From NCBI GenBank assembly GCA_031415015.1, contig JANOQT010000041.1, positions 76,550 to 140,549 of the forward strand: a stretch of 64,000 nucleotides of DNA, read 5' to 3'. This DNA comes from JAUYQR01 sp031415015. Its GTDB lineage: Bacteria; Pseudomonadota; Alphaproteobacteria; Rhodobacterales; Rhodobacteraceae. Every line of letters begins with the position of its first letter. Positions within the stretch are counted from its first letter, which is position 1. The position numbers were made by a program, and so were the translations under genes. The notes under the pieces were generated by a model. That model saw only the letters and a program-made list of their open reading frames with translations. It ran no database searches and had not been told where the DNA came from. Below, piece by piece: positions 17,107 to 25,639 of the stretch.

Positions 17107-17517
17107 TCAGAACACCTCCCAGATGCAGGCACCGTTTTTCAGCGTGTAAGCCTCGAAAAACTGGGTGATGTCCGGCGCAGCTTCGCCGAAGGGGACCGGC
17201 TTTGCTGCCAGCGAGATGATGATCTGCTGCGGGGCGGGCACCATGCCTTCGACCTTGGGCAAGGCGTAGGTATCGCACAGCGCCTGCATATCGGCTGACG
17301 CCGCTTCGCTGTCATCGGGCGTCAGGCCGGGGGCGACAAACCGAAATCGCGCGGCAGCACCCTCGGTTCCGGGCACGTTGGTGATCACATCCAGAAGCGT
17401 CACCTCGCGCCCCGACGGCACCTTGATCGCCGTGGCGTCGGGGCCTTCGTCGCAGCCGCCTGCTCCGACCAGAACGGTCGTGGCAAGGCAGAGAAGGCTT
17501 CGGCGCAGACCGGTCAT
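17107..17517 (-). CDS. DUF6497-like lipoprotein
   Basis: 136 residues with a lipoprotein signal (lipobox GAGGC at about residues 18-22). The mature part contains REVTLLDVITNVPG, ADMQALCDTYALP and a C-terminal QFFEAYTLKNGACIWEVF, a pattern I associate with DUF6497 proteins found beside pccB in Rhodobacteraceae. It ends 589 bases before the next lipoprotein's lower neighbour and begins nine bases after the pccB stop, so it is probably in the pccB transcript. Role unknown. Confidence 0.7.
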   Translation of the reverse strand: MTGLRRSLLCLATTVLVGAGGCDEGPDATAIKVPSGREVTLLDVITNVPGTEGAAARFRFVAPGLTPDDSEAASADMQALCDTYALPKVEGMVPAPQQIIISLAAKPVPFGEAAPDITQFFEAYTLKNGACIWEVF

Positions 17518-17526
17518 CGTTACCCC

Positions 17527-19059
17527 TTACAACGGAATGTTGTCGTGTTTCTTCCATGGGTTGGCCAGTTTCTTGCCACGCAGGGCGGCAAAGGCGCGGG
17601 CCACCCGGCGACGGGTCGAATGCGGCATGATCACCTCGTCGATGAAACCGCGTTCGGCGGCGACGAACGGATTGGCGAAGCGGTCCTCATAGTCTTTTAC
17701 CCGGCCCGCGATCTTGTCCGTGTCGGCAAGTTCGCTGCGATACAGGATCTCGACCGCACCCTTGGCGCCCATCACCGCCACTTCCGCCGTCGGCCAGGCA
17801 TAGTTGAAATCGCCGCGCAGATGTTTGGACGACATCACCACATAGGCCCCGCCATAGGTCTTGCGGGTCAGCACCGTCACCTTTGGCACCGTCGCCTCGG
17901 CATAGGCGAAAAGCAGCTTGGCCCCGTGTTTGATCACCCCGCCAAGTTCCTGCGTCACCCCCGGCAGAAAGCCCGGCACGTCGACCAGCGTCAGAATCGG
18001 TATCTCGAACGCATCGCAAAACCGCACAAAGCGCGCGGCCTTGCGGCTGGCGTCAATGTCCAGACACCCGGCCAGTACCATCGGCTGATTGGCCACCACA
18101 CCCACCGACTGGCCCTCGATGCGGATGAAACCGGTGATGATGTTGCCGGCGAAATCACGCTGAATCTCGAAGAAATCGCCCTCATCGGCAAGCTTGGTGA
18201 TCAGTTCGCGCATGTCATAGGGCTGATTGGGGTTGTCGGGGATCAGGGTGTCAAGGCTGGCCTCCAGCCGCGCCGGATCGTCGAAGAACGGCCGCACCGG
18301 AGCCTTTTCGCGGTTGTTCAGCGGCAGGAAATCGAACAGCCGCCGGGTTTCGGCCAGCGCCTCGACATCGTTTTCAAATGCGCCGTCGGCGACAGAGGAT
18401 TTTCGGGTATGGGTGGATGCACCGCCCAACTCCTCGGCGGTAACCTGTTCATTGGTCACGGTTTTCACCACATCCGGGCCGGTCACGAACATGTAGGACG
18501 ATTCCTTCACCATGAAGATGAAATCCGTCATCGCCGGGGAATAGACCGCGCCACCGGCACAGGGCCCCATGATCAGGCTGATCTGCGGCACGACGCCAGA
18601 GGCCAGCACATTGCGCTGAAACACCTCGCCATACGCCGCAAGTGAGCCCACACCTTCCTGAATCCGCGCCCCGCCGCTATCGTTGATCCCGATCACCGGC
18701 GCGCCGTTCTGGATCGCCATGTCCATGATCTTGCAGATCTTTGCGCCATGGGTTTCCGACACCGACCCGCCCAGCACCGTGAAATCCTGGGAAAACACAT
18801 AGACCATCCGTCCGTTGATCGTGCCCCAGCCGGTGACCACCCCGTCGCCCGGATGCCGGGTTTCGGCCATGCCGAAATCGGTGGACCGATGCGCCACAAA
18901 CATGTCGAATTCCTCGAACGAGCCCTCGTCCAGCAGCAACTCGATCCGTTCGCGCGCGGTCAGCTTGCCCTTGGCGTGCTGGGCTGCAACACGCGCCTCG
19001 CCACCCCCGGCCCGCGCCACGGCCCGGCGCGATTCAAGTTCCTGCAGAATGTCCGTCAT
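17527..19059 (-). CDS. pccB: Propionyl-CoA carboxylase beta subunit (carboxyltransferase)
   Basis: Transfers the carboxyl group from biotin on PccA to propionyl-CoA. The 510-residue protein has both crotonase-like halves: GVVTGWGTINGRMVYVFSQD and MGPCAGGAVYSPAMTDF in the first, LVDVPGFLPGVTQE and KTYGGAYVVMSSKHL in the second, with the glycine-rich oxyanion loops typical of the family. ATG 19059 is used; a GTG directly before it would add one residue. Two TTTGCAAA sites lie about 85-130 bases upstream, matching control by the PccR-type regulator encoded at 20627. Confidence 0.96.
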   Translation of the reverse strand: MTDILQELESRRAVARAGGGEARVAAQHAKGKLTARERIELLLDEGSFEEFDMFVAHRSTDFGMAETRHPGDGVVTGWGTINGRMVYVFSQDFTVLGGSVSETHGAKICKIMDMAIQNGAPVIGINDSGGARIQEGVGSLAAYGEVFQRNVLASGVVPQISLIMGPCAGGAVYSPAMTDFIFMVKESSYMFVTGPDVVKTVTNEQVTAEELGGASTHTRKSSVADGAFENDVEALAETRRLFDFLPLNNREKAPVRPFFDDPARLEASLDTLIPDNPNQPYDMRELITKLADEGDFFEIQRDFAGNIITGFIRIEGQSVGVVANQPMVLAGCLDIDASRKAARFVRFCDAFEIPILTLVDVPGFLPGVTQELGGVIKHGAKLLFAYAEATVPKVTVLTRKTYGGAYVVMSSKHLRGDFNYAWPTAEVAVMGAKGAVEILYRSELADTDKIAGRVKDYEDRFANPFVAAERGFIDEVIMPHSTRRRVARAFAALRGKKLANPWKKHDNIPL

Positions 19060-19142
19060 CACGTTTCCCCCGGCAAACCCATGGCCGCCCCGGTGACCAG
19101 CTTAGCGGCCCGGGCCAGTGCAGAAAAGCCCGTTCTGGTAAA

Positions 19143-19190
19143 TTTGCAAACCCTTGTGAATCTCTGGGCAGCTAATTGAAAATTTGCAAA
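19143..19190. promoter_or_regulatory. PccR-type operator pair in the pccB/MFS divergent promoter region
   Basis: TTTGCAAA at 19143-19150 and again at 19183-19190, exactly 40 bp apart. The motif is the half-site reported for the PccR regulator of Rhodobacter sphaeroides, which controls propionyl-CoA carboxylase genes. The sites lie in the 310-base gap between pccB (leftward) and the MFS gene (rightward); nothing else was recognised in that gap. Confidence 0.7.
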
Positions 19191-19369
19191 CAAGCGGTCG
19201 CAGGAACAGCAAGGCTGACTGCCGGACAGCGGGCCACCCCTGCAGGATCTTCCGTCATCGCGGCAAGCCTTCTTCATCATAGACACATGCGCGTGACTTT
19301 GTGGCACACAATAGCGCACCTTCCGGCTTGGCAATGGACATCCCCCACAGCCCGGCTTAGCAAAGTGAA

Positions 19370-20581
19370 ATGAACGGTTCACCTGCGCGCTTTCTTGACC
19401 GGACGACCCCGCCAAAGCTTTTGACCCTTGTGCTTCTGGCCGGGCTTGCGGCGCTGACCATGAACATCTTCCTGCCGTCGCTTCCGGGCATGGCGCGCTA
19501 TTTCGGCGTGCCTTACGGGGTGATGCAGCAATCGGTTGCGTTGTATCTGGCGCTGTCGGCGGTGTTGCAGATCTTCATCGGGCCAATCTCTGACCGGTTC
19601 GGGCGGCGCAAAGTGCTGATCTGGTCGCTTGTGGTGTTCCTGTTGGCCACGGTCGGGACGCTTTTGGCCCAATCGGCCACCGCCTTTCTGATCTTTCGCA
19701 TGGCACAGGCGGTGATCGCGTCCGGCATGGTTCTGTCGCGCGCGGTGGTGCGCGATATGGTCGCCGACGCCGAGGCCGCGTCGATGATCGGATATGTCAC
19801 CATGGGAATGTCGATCGTGCCGATGATCGGCCCGGTGATCGGCGGGTTTCTGGATGATGCCTTTGGCTGGCAGGCGAATTTTGCGCTGCTGCTGGGGCTG
19901 GGCGTGGGCGTGCTGTGGCTGGTGTGGGCCGATCTGGGCGAGACGGCCACGCTGCGGCGCGTCAGCCTTGCCGACCAGATCCGCACCTACCCCAGCCTGT
20001 TCGCATCACCCCGGTTCTGGGGCTATACGATGTCTGCCGCGCTGGCGTCGGGGTGCTTCTTTGCCTATCTGGGCGGCGCGCCTTACGTGGGCGACAAGGT
20101 CTTTGGCCTGTCCTCGACGCAAGTGGGCGCGCTGTTTGCGCTGACCGCCATCGGCTATGCGGCGGGTAACTTCTTTGCCGGGCGGTTTTCGGTGCGGGTG
20201 GGCATGAACCGGATGGTGCTGATCGGCACGGTTGTGACGACGGCGGGCCTGAGCGTCCTGGCGCTGCTGACCTGGGCGGGGCTGTCGGGGCCGGTGGTGT
20301 TCTTTGGGCTGACCGTGTTCATGGGGCTTGGCAACGGCATATGCCTGCCGAATGCGAATGCCGGAATGCTGTCGGTGCGGCCTGATCTTGCCGGAACCGC
20401 CTCGGGCCTTGGCGGTGCCATCCTGATCGGCGGCGGCGCAGCGCTGGCAGCGCTTGCCGGCGTGCTTCTAGGCCCCGGGGCCAGCGAGATGCCACTGGTT
20501 CTGCTGATGCTGGCCTCGTCGCTGGCGTCGGTGGTGGCGATCCTGCTGGTGATCCGCCGCGCCCGCCGTCTGGGCGCTTGA
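19370..20581 (+). CDS. Bcr/CflA-type MFS multidrug transporter
   Basis: A 403-residue integral membrane protein with twelve predicted helices. Its motifs fit the Bcr/CflA drug-proton antiporters: LPSLPGMARYFGVPYG after helix 1, GPISDRFGRRKVLIW (motif A) after helix 2, and SRAVVRDMVADAEAASMIGY after helix 4. The substrate is unknown; members export bicyclomycin, chloramphenicol or sulphonamides. It is divergent from pccB and shares the TTTGCAAA-containing promoter region, so it may respond to propionyl-CoA status, which would be unusual. Confidence 0.88.
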   Translation: MNGSPARFLDRTTPPKLLTLVLLAGLAALTMNIFLPSLPGMARYFGVPYGVMQQSVALYLALSAVLQIFIGPISDRFGRRKVLIWSLVVFLLATVGTLLAQSATAFLIFRMAQAVIASGMVLSRAVVRDMVADAEAASMIGYVTMGMSIVPMIGPVIGGFLDDAFGWQANFALLLGLGVGVLWLVWADLGETATLRRVSLADQIRTYPSLFASPRFWGYTMSAALASGCFFAYLGGAPYVGDKVFGLSSTQVGALFALTAIGYAAGNFFAGRFSVRVGMNRMVLIGTVVTTAGLSVLALLTWAGLSGPVVFFGLTVFMGLGNGICLPNANAGMLSVRPDLAGTASGLGGAILIGGGAALAALAGVLLGPGASEMPLVLLMLASSLASVVAILLVIRRARRLGA

Positions 20582-20590
20582 CGCCGCAGG

Positions 20591-20618
20591 TTTGCAAAGC
20601 CACCATACGCTTTGCAAG
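20591..20618 (+). promoter_or_regulatory. PccR autoregulatory operator
   Basis: TTTGCAAA (20591-20598) and TTTGCAA (20611-20617) with centres 20 bp apart, two helical turns. The second copy runs into the AAGGGG ribosome-binding site of the regulator gene, so bound protein would block its own expression. Confidence 0.65.
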
Positions 20619-20626
20619 GGGATCCG

Positions 20627-22024
20627 ATGGCCGTCCAGAAACTGTATGCCGGGGTAAAACTGCGCGAGATCCGGGGCCGGCTGAGCCTGACGCAAAAGGC
20701 GTTCGCCGACAAGCTGACCATCTCGCTGCCCTATCTCAACCAGATGGAGAACAATCACCGCCCGGTGTCCGCCGCCGTGGTGCTGGCGCTGGCGCAGGAA
20801 TTCGGGCTGGACGTCACCGAACTGACGGTCGGCGAAAGCGAGCGTCTGGTGACCGACATGCGCGAGGCCCTGGCCGACCCGGTGTTCACCGCCGCCACCC
20901 CACCCGTCGCTGACCTGCGGCTGGCCGCGTCCAACGCCCCGGCCCTTGCGCGCGCCTTTCTGGACCTGCACCGCGCCTACCGGCAGACCCATGAACGCCT
21001 CGCCTCGCTGGACGAGGCGCTGGGGCGCGAAGATGCAACGCTGAAGCCGTCCCCCTGGGAAGAGGTGCGCGACTTCTTTCACTATTGCGACAATTATCTG
21101 GATGCGGTGGATCGCGCAGCGGAACATTTTTCAGCCTCTGCAAGCGCCGGAAAAACAATCGAGATTCTGGCGCAAGACCTGTTGAAGCGTTCAGGCATCA
21201 GCTTGCACTATTCAGACAAAGCCCCGCTTCGGCACTATGATCCGACGGCGCGGCGGCTGGACATATCGGCGCGGGCGTCGGGCCCGTCACAACGCTTTCA
21301 GCTTTTGCACCAGATCGCCCTTCTGACGCAGAATGACCTTTTGGAAGCGACGCTAGACCTTGCCCGCTTTTCGACCCCGGAGGCGCGGGACATCGCCAAG
21401 ATCGGTCTGGCCAACTATTTCGCCGGTGCGGCGCTGCTGCCCTACCGCGCGTTTCAGGCGGCAGCGCTGGAAACCCGGCATGATCTGGAGCGGTTGGCGG
21501 ATATCTTCGGGGCATCGCTGGAACAGGTGGCGCACCGGTTGTCGACGCTGCAACGGCCCGGCTCCAAGGGCATTCCGTTCTTTTTCGTCCGCGTCGATCA
21601 GGCGGGCACGATCACCAAGCGCCACTCGGCCACCCGGCTGCAATTCGCACGCTTTGGCGGGGCTTGCCCGTTGTGGAACGTCCACCGCGCGTTTGAAACT
21701 CCAGGCCAGTTCCTGCGACAGCTGGCCGAAACCCCGGACGGGGTGCGTTACCTGTGCCTTGCGCGCGACATATCCAAACCCGCCGGGGCCTTCCTCGCCC
21801 CGGTCCGCCGCTATGCGATCGGGCTTGGTTGCGAGGTGCAGCATGCGGGGCAGATGGTCTATGCCGACGGGCTGGACCTGAAAGGCCGGTTCGAGCCGAT
21901 CGGGATTTCCTGCCGCATCTGTGACCGCCAGCATTGCCACCAGCGGTCGGTCCCGCCGCTGGAAGGACGGCTGCGGGTGAACCTGAATTCCCGCGACATT
22001 CTGCCATATGAGATCGCAGGTTAG
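20627..22024 (+). CDS. pccR: Short-chain acyl-CoA regulator of propionate metabolism (ScfR family, PccR)
   Basis: A 465-residue transcription factor: N-terminal XRE HTH (LREIRGRLSLTQKAFADKL, LPYLNQMENNHRP, residues about 10-50), a long middle section with the IrrE-peptidase-like fold of this family, and a C-terminal cysteine motif CRICDRQHCHQR typical of ScfR proteins. Such regulators sense short-chain acyl-CoA and control propionate or acetate assimilation. Position beside pccB and TTTGCAAA sites at pccB and at its own start point to PccR. The ATG at 20627 has AAGGGG before it; an upstream TTG was rejected because it falls inside the operator. Confidence 0.9.
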   Translation: MAVQKLYAGVKLREIRGRLSLTQKAFADKLTISLPYLNQMENNHRPVSAAVVLALAQEFGLDVTELTVGESERLVTDMREALADPVFTAATPPVADLRLAASNAPALARAFLDLHRAYRQTHERLASLDEALGREDATLKPSPWEEVRDFFHYCDNYLDAVDRAAEHFSASASAGKTIEILAQDLLKRSGISLHYSDKAPLRHYDPTARRLDISARASGPSQRFQLLHQIALLTQNDLLEATLDLARFSTPEARDIAKIGLANYFAGAALLPYRAFQAAALETRHDLERLADIFGASLEQVAHRLSTLQRPGSKGIPFFFVRVDQAGTITKRHSATRLQFARFGGACPLWNVHRAFETPGQFLRQLAETPDGVRYLCLARDISKPAGAFLAPVRRYAIGLGCEVQHAGQMVYADGLDLKGRFEPIGISCRICDRQHCHQRSVPPLEGRLRVNLNSRDILPYEIAG

Positions 22025-22033
22025 CGCTCAGAC

Positions 22034-22267
22034 CTATTTCAGGTGATGCCAGATGTGGTCTTTCAGGTGCGACCGCTGGCGGCGCAGCGCCTCTTCTTCC
22101 TCGTCCGTGATCAGGTCGATCCGGGTTTCGGCCCGATGCACCGCACGGTTGATGGTGTGGTAGTCCTCTGCAAGCTTGGCGAAATGCGCGTTCGACGCCT
22201 TCAGCGACTGGATCTTGGCGGCTTCTGCGGGGAATTCTTCGGCGAGTTCGTGTGGGGTATGGGACAT
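22034..22267 (-). CDS. DUF465 (YdcH-like) small protein
   Basis: A 77-residue, highly charged helical protein (SHTPHELAEEFP start; IQSLKASNAHFAKLAEDYH; DEEEEALRRQRSHLKDHI) matching the DUF465/YdcH family, a short coiled-coil protein of unknown role found throughout proteobacteria. The ATG at 22267 is chosen because GGAAGAGG precedes it and the family begins here. Convergent with pccR, with stops ten bases apart. Confidence 0.85.
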   Translation of the reverse strand: MSHTPHELAEEFPAEAAKIQSLKASNAHFAKLAEDYHTINRAVHRAETRIDLITDEEEEALRRQRSHLKDHIWHHLK

Positions 22268-22336
22268 ATCGGCCTCTTCCTTGGGTTGGCCTTTGTCTAA
22301 CCCGGCTTCGACCTTCAAACCTTGACCTCGATCAAC

Positions 22337-23986
22337 TCAGCGCTGCGCGGTCCGCCAGTTGGGGTGCATCCACGGCTGAAGGTTCGATGCGGGCAACGGC
22401 GCACGGCCCAGAATGTGGTCGGCAGCCTTTTCGCCAACCATGATCGACGGCGCGTTGAGGTTGCCATTGGTGACCTGCGGAAAGACCGAGCTGTCGGCCA
22501 CCCGCAATCCGTCCACCCCGATCACCCGGTTTTCCGGATCGACCACCGCCAGCGGATCGCTTGACCGCCCCATTCGCGCTGTGCCACAGGGGTGATAGGC
22601 GCTTTCGGCATGCTGGCGGATGAAGGCGTCGATCTGGTCATCGCATTGCACCGCCGACCCTGGCTGAATCTCGTGCTTGACGAAGGGTTTGAACGCCTCT
22701 TGCCCGAAAATCTCGCGCGTCAGGCGGATGCAGGTGCGAAACTCGTCCCAGTCGTCGGGGTGCGACATGTAGTTGAAGCGGATCACCGGCGCGTCGGTCG
22801 GGTTGGCCGACCGCAGCGTCACCGACCCGCGCGATTTCGACCGCATCGGGCCGACATGCGCCTGAAAGCCGTGGCCTTCGACCGCGACCTTGCCGTCATA
22901 GCGTACCGCGATGGGCAGAAAGTGGTATTGGATATCCGGATAGTCGATCCCGGCGCGCGACCGGATAAAGGCACAAGCCTCGAACTGGTTCGACGCGCCA
23001 AGGCCGGTGCCGGTCAGCAACCACTGTGCACCGACCCGCGCCTTGCCCCAGAGGTTCCAGTACTTGAACAGGGTGATCGGTTGGCTGGCGGCAAATTGCA
23101 TGTAGATTTCAAGATGATCCTGCAGGTTTGCCCCAACCCCCGCCCGATCCGCCAGCACGGGAATCCCGTGGTCTGCCAGATGAGCGCCCGGCCCGATTCC
23201 CGACAGCATCAACAGCTTCGGCGTGTTGATCGACGAGGCGGCAAGGATCACCTCACCTTGGGCGCGGATCACTTCGACCGTCCCGCCGCGCGCGATCTCG
23301 ACCCCCACGGCACGGCCACCTTCAAACACCACCCGCCGCGCAAGGCCCCGGATGACCTGCACATTGCCGCCCGCCAGCGCCGGTTTCAGATAGGCATTCG
23401 CCGCCGACCAGCGCCGCCCCTTCCAGATCGTCGCCTCCATCGGACCGAAACCCTCCTGCTGCGCGCCGTTGTAATCCGATGTGACCGGATAGCCCGCCTG
23501 CTGCCCCGCCGCGATGAAGGCGTCAAACAGCGGGTTTGAGCGTGGGCCCCGCGTAATGTGCAACGGGCCATCCGTGCCCCGGAATTCCGGGCCAGAGCCA
23601 CCATGCGATGCCTCCATCCGTTTGAAATACGGCAGCACGTCGGCATAGGACCAGCCGTCCGCCCCCATCTCGGCCCAGGTGTCGAAATCGCGCGCATGGC
23701 CGCGCACATAGACCATCCCGTTGATCGAGGATGACCCGCCGATCACCTTGCCGCGCGGGGTGGCAAGTCGGCGGCCATCCAGGTGCGGCTCAGGTTCCGT
23801 TTGCAGACCCCAGTCATACATTCCCATGTTCATCGGATAAGACAGCGCGCCCGGCATCTGGATGAACGGCCCCGCATCAGACCCGCCATGTTCGATGACC
23901 GTCACCCGACGGCCCGCTTCGGCCAGCCGGTAGGCCAGCGCGCAACCCGCCGACCCTGCCCCCACGATGACATACTCGGCGGACAT
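22337..23986 (-). CDS. betA: Choline dehydrogenase
   Basis: Flavoprotein of the GMC oxidoreductase family that oxidises choline to betaine aldehyde and on to glycine betaine. The 549 residues start with the FAD-binding dinucleotide motif VIVGAGSAGCALAYRLAEAG, contain GKVIGGSSSINGMVYVRGH (GMC signature 1) and a C-terminal AYHPCGTARMG holding the catalytic histidine. Its ATG overlaps the betI stop (TGATG). It is next to betI and a divergent choline ABC transporter, forming a complete uptake-plus-oxidation locus. No betB (betaine aldehyde dehydrogenase) is seen here. Confidence 0.95.
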   Translation of the reverse strand: MSAEYVIVGAGSAGCALAYRLAEAGRRVTVIEHGGSDAGPFIQMPGALSYPMNMGMYDWGLQTEPEPHLDGRRLATPRGKVIGGSSSINGMVYVRGHARDFDTWAEMGADGWSYADVLPYFKRMEASHGGSGPEFRGTDGPLHITRGPRSNPLFDAFIAAGQQAGYPVTSDYNGAQQEGFGPMEATIWKGRRWSAANAYLKPALAGGNVQVIRGLARRVVFEGGRAVGVEIARGGTVEVIRAQGEVILAASSINTPKLLMLSGIGPGAHLADHGIPVLADRAGVGANLQDHLEIYMQFAASQPITLFKYWNLWGKARVGAQWLLTGTGLGASNQFEACAFIRSRAGIDYPDIQYHFLPIAVRYDGKVAVEGHGFQAHVGPMRSKSRGSVTLRSANPTDAPVIRFNYMSHPDDWDEFRTCIRLTREIFGQEAFKPFVKHEIQPGSAVQCDDQIDAFIRQHAESAYHPCGTARMGRSSDPLAVVDPENRVIGVDGLRVADSSVFPQVTNGNLNAPSIMVGEKAADHILGRAPLPASNLQPWMHPNWRTAQR

Positions 23987-24567
23987 CAGGCCCCCCGCGC
24001 CAGTTCGGCTTCAAGGTGCCGTTTGGCAACCGCGACCGCCGCAGACCCATCCGCAGGGCCGGATTTCAGCACCTCGCGCAGATACAGCCCGTCGATCAGC
24101 GCGCCCAGTCCCGCCGCAATTTCCCCCGCCCGCGCGCCTGCCAGAGGTCGCAACGCATGCGTCAGGTTCGACCGGAGCCGCCCCTGATACACCGCCAGCA
24201 GCCGCTTCGCCTCGGGCACCGATTGCGCCAGCACCCAGAAGTTCAGCCAGGCCCCCACCACATCGCGTCGGAAGTTTCCGGGACTGAACGACGCGCGCAG
24301 GATCGCCCGCACCCGGCCCTCCGGCCCCTCGGCCACCGCCAAAGCGCCGCGCACCTCGGCGCCGTACAGCGTCATCACATGCCGCATCGCCGCCAGAAAC
24401 ATGTCTTCCTTCGACCCGAAATAGTGGTGCGCCAAGGCGCTGGACATCCCCGCCCGCTTGGCAATCTGGCTGACCGTCACGTCCAGCGATCCCACCCGAC
24501 CGATCTCGACAATCGTGGCTTTCACCAGCGCGTCCTTGCGGATAGGCTCCATTCCAAGCTTCGGCAT
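23986..24567 (-). CDS. betI: TetR-family choline-responsive repressor BetI
   Basis: 193 residues. It has an N-terminal TetR HTH (VSQIAKRAGMSSALAHHYFGSK) preceded by the BetI-specific opening PKLGMEPIRKDALVKATI; the C-terminal half binds the inducer choline. The start at 24567 matches the family N-terminus. The gene is translationally coupled to betA and divergent from choX. An inverted repeat ATTGAC-TC-GTCAAT between the divergent genes is the likely operator, so choline would release both operons. Confidence 0.93.
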   Translation of the reverse strand: MPKLGMEPIRKDALVKATIVEIGRVGSLDVTVSQIAKRAGMSSALAHHYFGSKEDMFLAAMRHVMTLYGAEVRGALAVAEGPEGRVRAILRASFSPGNFRRDVVGAWLNFWVLAQSVPEAKRLLAVYQGRLRSNLTHALRPLAGARAGEIAAGLGALIDGLYLREVLKSGPADGSAAVAVAKRHLEAELARGA

Positions 24568-24612
24568 CGGCGCGGCCCCATAAAACACTTGCCAAACCGT
24601 ATAAGCGCGAAG

Positions 24613-24632
24613 TTTATTGACTCGTCAATCAA
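24613..24632. promoter_or_regulatory. BetI operator
   Basis: ATTGAC (24616-24621), TC, GTCAAT (24624-24629), extended to eight of nine matching pairs. It sits 20 bases before the choX start and 50 bases before betI, in the only gap between the divergent operons. Confidence 0.75.
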
Positions 24633-24651
24633 CAAAAAACGGGGAGCCCTG

Positions 24652-25581
24652 ATGACCATCCGAGCCACGCTTCTGACCACCGCCGTAACTTTCGCCCTTG
24701 CAGGCAGTGCCTTCGCCGAAGGCTGCGACACCGTGATCTTCTCTGACGTCGGCTGGACCGACATCACCGCCACCACCGCCGCGACCACCGTGGTTCTGGA
24801 AGCGCTGGGGTACGATACCGAAACCAAGGTCCTCTCCGTCCCCGTCACCTATGCCGGTCTTGCCGGCAACGACATCGACGTGTTCCTTGGCAACTGGATG
24901 CCCACGATGGAGGCGGACATCGCCGCCTACCGCGATGCGGGCACGGTGGAAACCGTCCGCACCAACCTCGAAGGCGCGAAATACACCCTCGCCACCAACG
25001 AGGCCGGTGCTGCGCTTGGCATCACCGATTTCAACGCCATCGCCGCGCAGAAAGACGCGCTGGAGGGCAAGATCTACGGGATCGAGCCGGGCAACGACGG
25101 CAACCGCCTGATCATCGACATGATCGCCTCGGGGCCGTTCAAGCTGGACGGGTTCGAGGTTGTTGAATCCTCCGAACAGGGCATGCTCGCCGAAGTGAAA
25201 AAGGCGTCCGAGGACGGCAAGCCGATCGTCTTCCTCGGCTGGGAACCGCACCCGATGAACGCCAACTTCAAGATGACCTACCTGACCGGAGGCGATGATT
25301 ACTTCGGCCCGAACCTTGGCGGCGCGATTGTCGCCACCAATGTGCGGGCGGGCTATGTGGCCGAGTGTGCAAACACAGGCAAGCTGCTGACAAACCTGTC
25401 GTTCTCTTTGGCGATGGAAAACGAAATCATGGGTGCCATCCTGAACGACGGCACCGATCCGGCCGATGCGGCCAAGGCCTGGCTGGCCGCCAACCCCACC
25501 GCCTGGGAAGGCTGGCTGGACGGCGTCACCACCAAGGACGGTGGCGATGCCAAGGCCGCAGTGACCGCAGCGCTTCAGTAA
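24652..25581 (+). CDS. choX: Choline ABC transporter substrate-binding protein
   Basis: A 309-residue periplasmic protein with signal peptide MTIRATLLTTAVTFALAGSAFA. The mature protein has the OpuAC/ChoX pattern (FSDVGWTDITATTAATTVVL, VFLGNWMPTME, FLGWEPHPMN), with aromatic residues (W, Y) placed as in choline/betaine cages. It should capture choline for ChoW/ChoV. The reading frame is open far upstream, but the true start is the ATG at 24652, preceded by GGGGAG and followed directly by the signal peptide. Confidence 0.94.
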   Translation: MTIRATLLTTAVTFALAGSAFAEGCDTVIFSDVGWTDITATTAATTVVLEALGYDTETKVLSVPVTYAGLAGNDIDVFLGNWMPTMEADIAAYRDAGTVETVRTNLEGAKYTLATNEAGAALGITDFNAIAAQKDALEGKIYGIEPGNDGNRLIIDMIASGPFKLDGFEVVESSEQGMLAEVKKASEDGKPIVFLGWEPHPMNANFKMTYLTGGDDYFGPNLGGAIVATNVRAGYVAECANTGKLLTNLSFSLAMENEIMGAILNDGTDPADAAKAWLAANPTAWEGWLDGVTTKDGGDAKAAVTAALQ

Positions 25582-25589
25582 GGTCTTTG

Positions 25590-25611
25590 GGCCCCGGCGC
25601 AGGCCGGGGCC
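25590..25611 (+). terminator. Attenuating hairpin between choX and choW
   Basis: GGCCCCGGC (25590-25598), GCAG loop, GCCGGGGCC (25603-25611), then TTCCCTTCCCTT. A perfect 9-bp GC-rich stem just after the choX stop. In binding-protein operons such hairpins raise binding-protein output relative to the membrane parts. Confidence 0.7.
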
Positions 25612-25639
25612 TTCCCTTCCCTTCTGCAGGAGGCGCTGG

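Noticed and set aside
17545..18645. 366-codon plus-strand frame opposite pccB
   Set aside because: No motifs; carboxyltransferase motifs on the minus strand are intact.
19370..20581. MFS gene as part of the choline or copper resistance systems
   Set aside because: It is divergent from pccB and followed by pccR, far from both other loci; any link would be with propionate control.
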